Notes under the pieces: generated by a model
Databases searched by the model: none
What the model was told of the DNA's origin: nothing
What the model saw: only the letters and a program-made list of their open reading frames with translations
Position numbers and translations under genes: made by a program
Shown here: in pieces, positions 12,485 through 17,135 of the stretch
Position numbering within the stretch: the first letter of the stretch is position 1
Layout of the letters: each line of letters opens with the position of its first letter
Assembly: GCA_023429545.1 (NCBI GenBank)
Contig: JAEYUU010000090.1
Coordinates: 1-17,135 of the forward strand
Source: Verrucomicrobiota bacterium
GTDB taxonomy: Bacteria; Verrucomicrobiota; Verrucomicrobiia; Verrucomicrobiales; Verrucomicrobiaceae
Reading direction: 5' to 3'
Length of the DNA stretch: 17,135 nt

Positions 12485-14584
12485 CTATTGGGCCGCCGCT
12501 GTGGCGCTCTTGGTTTGAACCGCCGGGCTGGTGGGTGCTTTCAGCAGGCGCTCCAGAGCCGTGTCCGGCTTGATGCCCCGATCCAGGGCATTCTGGTAGT
12601 GCTGCCGCGCCTTCTCATAGTTGGGTGGCGTGCCCGTCACGTACAGGACAGCCAGATTGAAATGGGCATCCCCATAGTTCGGGTCGATGGCGAGGGCGCT
12701 CTTGAACTCGGCTTCTGCACGGCTCCGGTTGCTCATGTTGCTGGCGATGATGCCCAGGTAGTGGTGCGCCTTGGAGTTGCTGTGATCGTAGGAGACGGTC
12801 TTTTCAAAAGAGGCAAGCGCATCGCTGAGCTTGTTCTGCCGGAAATAGCAAACGCCCAGGCTGTAGTGGGCCACGGAATTGTCCGGCGCGTACACCAGGC
12901 ATTTCTGGAAGAGCACCTCCGCCTCCTCATACTTCTTCTGGCGGAGCTTGATGCCAGCCAAGCTGGTCAGTGCGAAGGCGTTCTTCGGATTCATGCGCAG
13001 GGCATCCTGAAGGCTCTGCTCCGCGGCGACATAGTCGCTGCGCAAAATTGCGGAGTCCGCCGCCACCATCAGAGTCTCCTCGTTGGTACCTTTCGGCGTG
13101 CTGCTCGCGCTGGAGGTGGATGCCGCAGGCTTGGTGTCCGGGCTGGCACCGTTGCCTCCTGCTTCAGGCGCGGCGGCAGCGCCGGGAGGCTTTGCCATGC
13201 CGGAGCGGGCCTCCAGTGTGGCCGTCACACCACTCGAGGCGAGGATTTCCTTGAGCTCAGGCTCCGTGAACAGGGACTCTTCCGCGACGGAGATGTAGAT
13301 TTTTCCTGCGGTGAGGTCTTCCAGATTCTCCATGAGAGTCTGGGAAGTGTTCTCCAGTTTTTTCATCTCAGCGATCACCAACTCCTTCGCCTGGCGCGCG
13401 CGCTCCTGCTGTCGCAACTGGCGCATGATGATGGCACGCAGGGCCTTGTTTTCCTCGGCAGCCTTGGCGTCTTCAGGAGAGGCATTCTTGCCGGACTTCG
13501 CGCTGGCCAGTTCCTTGCTCATTTCCTTGTACTTCATGGTGAGCTCCGCCACCTGGGTCTGGTAGGCGGTGTTCTCCTTGCGCAACTTCGTCAGCTCGTC
13601 CTGGATGCCGGTGATTTGGGTCTTGAGGGCCACGATCTCCTGGTCCTTCTTCTCGCCCTCAGACTTCAGCTTCTCTACCTGGGCCTTGGCGGCTTCCAGT
13701 TCCTTCTTGATGCGGGCGTTCTCCGCGATGAGCTTGGTCATGTCCTCAGGCTTCACGTTGTCGCGCTTTGCCTTGGCCACCTCGTCCGCCAGCTTCTTCT
13801 GGTCTTCCATGAGGGCGGCCTTCTCCTTCTGGAGGGACTCGATGACTTTGCCGGACGCCTCGAACTCCTTGGTCTTCGCCGCCAGCATGTCATTCACGAT
13901 CTTGGCCTCGCTGCGCAGGCGCTGTAGTTCCTGCTGGGTGGCCACGTCGTCGGTGGTGGCCTGCTTGTTCATGCCCTCCATCCGCTTCAGCAGGTCAGCC
14001 TGCATGCCCTTGAGCTGGTCGCGCTCCTGGGCAGCGCCCATGTAGCCGCGGGAATAGACATCCAGATCCTGCAGCAGCTTGGCATTGCTGCGCTCCAGTT
14101 CCTGGATGCGCTGTTGCTGCTGCTGGAACTGCTGGTTCACGACATCCATCGGCGTGGTGCTGCCACCCGCTGCTGGAGCCGGTGCTTGGGGAACGTAACC
14201 ACCGGGCTGCGGTGCCGGAGGCACGGGCAGAGGGGCGGTGGGGGCGGGCAGTCCAGTGGCCGCCGGGGTGGGGGCGGCTGCGGGCAGCCCGGCAATGTTG
14301 TACCCCAGCCGTTTCAGCGAGCCTTCCACAATGCGCATGCGGTAGCCCACCACATCGGGCTGCCACTCCGGATAGTTCTGCGCCACGGAACTGATGATCC
14401 GGTAGGCATCCAGGTAGGCACGGATGGCCGATTCTTTCTTGCCTTCCTGCTCAAGCTTTTCGCCCTGTTTCCAGAGCTGGTAGCCATCAAAGAAGACATC
14501 ACCGCCGACACTGCCGGACTGGGCGGGGACCAGTGCGAGGCTGCAAAGGAGCCAGCCGAGGACGAGGAGGGAAAGTCTGGGCAT
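12485..14584 (-). CDS. Exported protein with long coiled coil and C-terminal TPRs
   Basis: 699 residues with signal peptide MPRLSLLVLGWLLCSLALVPAQSG. Order: a TPR-like helical pair (FDGYQLWKQGEKLEQEGKKESAIRAYLDAYRI) at about 30-65; a Pro/Ala/Gly-rich linker at about 95-145; a Gln run (QQFQQQQQRIQELERS) leading into a long heptad-patterned coiled coil, about 150-410; a small folded segment (GKIYISVAEESLFTEPELKEILASSGVTATLEAR); an Ala/Ser/Pro linker; and four to five TPRs at about 500-685 (EQSLQDALRMNPKNAFALTSLAGIKL, EAEVLFQKCLVYAPDNSVAHYSLGVCYF, ALASFEKTVSYDHSNSKAHHYLGII, EAEFKSALAIDPNYGDAHFNLAVLYV). The layout suggests a periplasmic scaffold spanning a distance by its coiled coil and binding partners through its TPRs. 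Function unknown. A good sigma70-type promoter lies upstream. It probably forms an operon with the PpiD-like gene. Confidence 0.85.
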   Translation of the reverse strand: MPRLSLLVLGWLLCSLALVPAQSGSVGGDVFFDGYQLWKQGEKLEQEGKKESAIRAYLDAYRIISSVAQNYPEWQPDVVGYRMRIVEGSLKRLGYNIAGLPAAAPTPAATGLPAPTAPLPVPPAPQPGGYVPQAPAPAAGGSTTPMDVVNQQFQQQQQRIQELERSNAKLLQDLDVYSRGYMGAAQERDQLKGMQADLLKRMEGMNKQATTDDVATQQELQRLRSEAKIVNDMLAAKTKEFEASGKVIESLQKEKAALMEDQKKLADEVAKAKRDNVKPEDMTKLIAENARIKKELEAAKAQVEKLKSEGEKKDQEIVALKTQITGIQDELTKLRKENTAYQTQVAELTMKYKEMSKELASAKSGKNASPEDAKAAEENKALRAIIMRQLRQQERARQAKELVIAEMKKLENTSQTLMENLEDLTAGKIYISVAEESLFTEPELKEILASSGVTATLEARSGMAKPPGAAAAPEAGGNGASPDTKPAASTSSASSTPKGTNEETLMVAADSAILRSDYVAAEQSLQDALRMNPKNAFALTSLAGIKLRQKKYEEAEVLFQKCLVYAPDNSVAHYSLGVCYFRQNKLSDALASFEKTVSYDHSNSKAHHYLGIIASNMSNRSRAEAEFKSALAIDPNYGDAHFNLAVLYVTGTPPNYEKARQHYQNALDRGIKPDTALERLLKAPTSPAVQTKSATAAAQ

Positions 14585-14609
14585 AAAAGGTGGAACAATA
14601 AAAGCAGAT

Positions 14610-14638
14610 AGAATAACCGGTGGGCAGGGAGTTGTCCA
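14610..14638 (-). promoter_or_regulatory. Sigma70-type promoter of the coiled-coil/TPR gene
   Basis: On the minus strand TGGACA at 14638-14633 (5 of 6 to TTGACA) is followed after exactly 17 bases by TATTCT at 14615-14610 (4 of 6 to TATAAT). Transcription would start about 18 bases before the ATG at 14584. This is the best promoter match I found in the window. Confidence 0.55.
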
Positions 14639-14721
14639 TGCCCAGCAATGCGCCTGAACCCTAAGAACGGGGCCTAAAAATGCCCTGACCAGCGTTGCTG
14701 CGCAAGGCAGGAATTGGGCCG

Positions 14722-14814
14722 CTCACCCCTCTCATTCACGTGCCCGGGGACGAAACGTACCTCAGCCAGGCCCGCATCGCGGTCATTTTCAGAGCGGTAT
14801 CCGGCGGGCACAAC
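14722..14814 (-). pseudogene. Remnant of a nitroreductase gene 3' end
   Basis: A minus-strand frame of 67 codons (14877-14674) contains VPAGYRSENDRDAGLAEVRF and then VPGHVNERGE, which line up with CPAGYRSENDRYAGLPKVRF and AAEHMIERRE, the last residues of the nitroreductase at 16700-17135. By hand alignment 14722-14808 agrees with 16703-16789 at about 65 of 87 bases, without gaps. The similarity stops upstream of VPAGYR; the N-terminal nine tenths of a nitroreductase and its stop codon are missing, so this is a decayed copy. The rest of the 321-base space between 14585 and 14905 holds the promoter above and nothing else I can identify. The short frame could still be translated from ATG 14877, but I doubt that it is functional. 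Confidence 0.7.
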
Positions 14815-14905
14815 GGGCTTGAGCTCTTCAAGACTTGGGATTGTCCAAGCGCTGATTGCTGCCTGATGGGCCTGCATCCCGCTCGAACGCCAACGTCCAA
14901 ATTTT

Positions 14906-16603
14906 TCAGGCGTACGTTTTCAGAACTTCGTGCACACCCTCCACCGCCATGCCGCCTTCACCCACGGCGGCGGCGCAGCGTTTGACGGAACCGGAGCGCA
15001 CGTCGCCTGCAGCAAAGATACCGGGGCGGCTTGTCTCCAGCGGCCCCGGAGAGCGGCCAGCGTCCTTCCATGCTGCCGCGCCAGCGACGGCGTGACCGGT
15101 CTTGATGAAGCCGCGTTCATCGCACTCGATCTCGGGTGGCAACCAGTCTGTGCACGGCTTGGCCCCGATCATGGAAAAAACAGCACATGCCTGCACGGTG
15201 CGGCGTTCTTTGGAGCCGGTGTTTTCGAGTTCCACCGATTGGAGAACCTTGCCGCCCGTCATCTTCGTTATCACGGTGTGCCGCAACATTTCTATGTTCG
15301 CTTTGGCCTCGACCCTTCGTGAAAGGTAGCTTGACATGCTGGTGGACAGGCCCGCGCCCCGGATCACCAGGATCACCTTCGCCGCGTGCTCGGAGAGAAA
15401 CATGGCCGCCTGCCCGGCAGAATTCCCCGCACCAGTCACGATCACCGTGGAGCCCTGGCAGAGCCGTGCCTCACGCGTCGTCGCGGCATGGTAGACACCA
15501 TTGCCCTCGAAGTCCTCACGCCCCTCCGCATCAAGCCGGTGGTACTGCGCACCCGTGGCGATGATGACGCACTTCGCACGAATCACGGCATGGCATCCTT
15601 CAGCCTGCAGGCTGGCACCATGCTCGCCCTCGTGAAAGCCGAGCTTCAGAGCCTCCGATGGCATGCAGAACTGCGCCCCGAAACGATGGGCCTGAAGCTG
15701 TGCGTTATATGTCAGCTCGCCGCCACCTACACCGGTGGGGAAGCCAAAGAAGTTTTCAATCAATGAAGAGGCTCCCGCCTGCCCACCCGGCGCATAGCTT
15801 TCCAGCACCACGGTCTTGAGTCCTTCTGAGGCAGCATAGACCGCCGCACCCAGACCGGCGGGACCTGCCCCGATGATGGCGAGGTCGCAGAAGACTTCGC
15901 TTTCCTCCTCATTCATTGGTGTACGGAGCAAGCCGGCCACACGTGCGACCTCGCGCAAAGATGGACGCCGCAGAGGCATGCCATTGGCCGTGATCAGCGC
16001 GGGCAGGTCATGTGACTTCAGATGCAGTCGCTGGCACAGATGCTGACCGTGCTCCGTCTCGAAGGCAATCAGCCGGTGCGGGATGTGATTCTTGTCGAGA
16101 AAGTCGTCGAGCTGGCGGCCTTCTCGCGAGTTCTCCTGGGAGACAATGCGCAGGCCCGCAAATTCCTTGTCCCGCTCCAGTCGCCGCCGCCGCATGATGA
16201 AGGCACGCACGATCATCTCACTCACACCGGGCAGCTCAGCCAGCGCATGGCGCAACGCAGCGGCGGGTACTTGCAGGATCTCGGACTCATTCGCCCCGCC
16301 TCTCGCACTCGCGAGCGATGCCGTGCCGGTGAGCATTCCCACTTCACCGATGAATTCGCGTTCTTCCGCGATGCCGAGAATTTGCTCCTCCTCTTCGCGG
16401 GCTTCAAAAACTTCGATCGCGCCTCGCAGGACGACGGTCAGGGGCACATCACGCTGACCTGCTTTGAAGAGCATCTCCCCCTTGCGCACCTTCCGTCGTG
16501 AGCCCAGCGGTTCCAGCATCGCAAGCTGACGGTCGTCCAGTTGCGCGTGCGCCACGCTCTCCGTATCCCGGTAGAACTGCTCGTCCCTTTCGTCGTCAGT
16601 CAT
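14906..16603 (-). CDS. Three-domain oxidoreductase: cNMP-binding fold, glutaredoxin-like region, TrxR-like FAD/NAD(P)H domain without CxxC
   Basis: 565 residues, cytoplasmic. About 30-145 form a cyclic-nucleotide-binding fold (GEMLFKAGQRDVPLTVVLRGAIEVFE, then EFIGEVGMLTGTASLASARG); the canonical phosphate-binding Arg after GE is not evident, so the ligand may differ from cAMP. About 150-225 (RQLDDFLDKNHIPHRLIAFE, then HDLPALITANGMPLRRPSLREVARVAGL) look like a glutaredoxin/thioredoxin fold with no active-site Cys pair. From about 240 comes a thioredoxin-reductase-like domain: FAD site IIGAGPAGLGAAVYAASEG, GGQAGASSLIENFFGFP, VIIATGAQYHRLD, NAD(P) site VTGAGNSAGQAAMFLSEHA, and the final GIFAAGDVRSGSVKRCAAAVGEG. 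Where thioredoxin reductase has the redox CxxC, this protein reads GVYHAATTREA, so it cannot use that disulfide. Lengths and order match a known but uncharacterised class of cNMP-TrxR fusions. It lies 96 bases behind the nitroreductase gene. No Shine-Dalgarno is seen. Confidence 0.88.
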   Translation of the reverse strand: MTDDERDEQFYRDTESVAHAQLDDRQLAMLEPLGSRRKVRKGEMLFKAGQRDVPLTVVLRGAIEVFEAREEEEQILGIAEEREFIGEVGMLTGTASLASARGGANESEILQVPAAALRHALAELPGVSEMIVRAFIMRRRRLERDKEFAGLRIVSQENSREGRQLDDFLDKNHIPHRLIAFETEHGQHLCQRLHLKSHDLPALITANGMPLRRPSLREVARVAGLLRTPMNEEESEVFCDLAIIGAGPAGLGAAVYAASEGLKTVVLESYAPGGQAGASSLIENFFGFPTGVGGGELTYNAQLQAHRFGAQFCMPSEALKLGFHEGEHGASLQAEGCHAVIRAKCVIIATGAQYHRLDAEGREDFEGNGVYHAATTREARLCQGSTVIVTGAGNSAGQAAMFLSEHAAKVILVIRGAGLSTSMSSYLSRRVEAKANIEMLRHTVITKMTGGKVLQSVELENTGSKERRTVQACAVFSMIGAKPCTDWLPPEIECDERGFIKTGHAVAGAAAWKDAGRSPGPLETSRPGIFAAGDVRSGSVKRCAAAVGEGGMAVEGVHEVLKTYA

Positions 16604-16654
16604 AGGCTTGGCTGGGCCCGGTTGTGTTCTTCATGTCCGCCGTTCGGTGTTCCG

Positions 16655-16660
16655 TGTCAA
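16655..16660 (-). promoter_or_regulatory. Possible -35 element of the oxidoreductase gene
   Basis: A perfect TTGACA on the minus strand lies 52 bases before the oxidoreductase ATG. No good -10 follows at 16-18 bases; the best is a 3 of 6 match at spacing 19. It may be chance, or a promoter needing an activator. A 6-bp hairpin (CGCTCC at 16668 and GGAGCG at 16682) lies just upstream, between this site and the nitroreductase stop codon. Confidence 0.25.
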
Positions 16661-16699
16661 GGCTGCGCGCTCCGCCGAATAGGAGCGTGACCCCCGGCC

Positions 16700-17135
16700 C
16701 TACTCGCGCCGCTCGATCATGTGCTCCGCGGCGAAGCGCACCTTGGGCAGGCCCGCGTAGCGATCATTTTCAGACCGGTAACCTGCAGGACACAACACGG
16801 CAGTGGTATATCCCTCCGCGGTAAGCCCGAGTTCCTCATCGTACTTGTCCGGCATGAAGCCCTCCATCGGGCACGAGTCCACACCCAACAGGGCGCAGGA
16901 GGCCATGAATTGGCCGAGCGCGATGTACGCCTGACGGATGGCCCATTCGGTCACGGCCTTGCTCCGCTCTCCGTTGATCACGTCGCCGAGAATCACCTTG
17001 CGCAACCCCATCAAGGAATCCCCTGTGCCTCCGCGCAGCTCCACCATGCGTTGCAAAAAGCGATCCACATGTGCCTCATCCAGAGTTTTCTTCACACACA
17101 TGACGACCAGATGGGAGGAGTCCACCACCTGCCGC
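16700..17135 (-). CDS. Nitroreductase family protein (NfsB-like), 5' end outside the window
   Basis: The frame is open to the right edge, so the N terminus is missing; 145 codons remain. They read QVVDSSHLVVMCVKK, then GDVINGERSKAVTEWAIRQAYIALGQFMASCALLGVDSCPMEGFMPDKYDEELGL and the end CPAGYRSENDRYAGLPKVRFAAEHMIERRE. These are the C-terminal landmarks of the FMN-dependent NfsB/dihydropteridine-reductase branch of nitroreductases, which use NAD(P)H to reduce nitroaromatics, quinones or other electrophiles in the cytoplasm. The GxDSCPMEGF stretch and the final AGYR/D segment belong to the FMN-binding region. It is the upstream neighbour of the cNMP-TrxR-like oxidoreductase on the same strand, which suggests a shared redox or detoxification role. 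A damaged copy of its 3' end lies at 14722-14814. Confidence 0.92.
   Translation of the reverse strand, partial: RQVVDSSHLVVMCVKKTLDEAHVDRFLQRMVELRGGTGDSLMGLRKVILGDVINGERSKAVTEWAIRQAYIALGQFMASCALLGVDSCPMEGFMPDKYDEELGLTAEGYTTAVLCPAGYRSENDRYAGLPKVRFAAEHMIERRE

Noticed and set aside
12257..13927. 556-codon plus-strand open frame
   Set aside because: It lies opposite the coiled-coil/TPR and PpiD-like genes; its Leu/Gly/Arg/His-rich, motif-free protein is what the antisense of Lys/Glu/Ala-rich coding DNA gives.
14906..16603. Calling the oxidoreductase a thioredoxin reductase (trxB)
   Set aside because: The redox-active CxxC is absent, so that activity is not supported.
1..17135. Mobile element, CRISPR array, tRNA or rRNA
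   Set aside because: No transposase or integrase protein, no regularly spaced repeats, and no recognisable structural RNA sequence on either strand.

Overview
The window looks like chromosomal DNA of a member of the Verrucomicrobia (Planctomycetes-Verrucomicrobia-Chlamydiae group). The strongest evidence is the adjacent pair of genes for a PSD1-type protein (cytochrome c-like Cys-X-X-Cys-His motifs plus DUF1549/DUF1553) and a Tat-exported DUF1501 protein, a pairing that is abundant in Planctomycetes and Verrucomicrobia. DNA is GC-rich and coding density is high. I see no rRNA, tRNA, CRISPR array, transposase or phage gene.

Layout. (1) 1-1173, plus strand: 3' part of a PQQ-type beta-propeller gene, cut by the window edge. 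(2) 1376-8835, minus strand: four same-strand genes with gaps of 1 to 59 bases, probably one transcription unit, reading from 8835 down: PSD1 cytochrome-like protein, DUF1501 protein, a small HupE-ectodomain-like membrane protein, and a divergent GH38-like glycosidase. All four have export or membrane signals, so this is a cell-envelope or secreted module, probably for polysaccharide use (inference). (3) 8895-10367: a ferritin (minus) and a conserved protein of unknown role (plus), divergent from a 54-base spacer holding a 7-1-7 palindrome of the Fur/PerR operator type. (4) 10404-14584, minus strand: a signal-peptide protein with a long coiled coil and TPRs, then a PpiD/SurA-like periplasmic chaperone, a strong intrinsic terminator, and a small TPR protein. 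(5) 14585-17135, minus strand: a 5'-truncated nitroreductase gene, a three-part oxidoreductase (cyclic-nucleotide-binding fold, glutaredoxin-like region, thioredoxin-reductase-like FAD/NAD(P)H region without the CxxC), and behind it a decayed second copy of the nitroreductase 3' end.

Points most worth a second look: the Cys-less cNMP/TrxR-like fusion flanked by a nitroreductase gene and its remnant; the ferritin operator filling a putative promoter spacer; the glycosidase that seems to lack the standard GH38 nucleophile; and a short AT-rich palindromic segment inserted in frame in the PSD1 linker. I found no clearly new multi-gene defence or mobile system. All family assignments are from reading motifs; no database search was possible.
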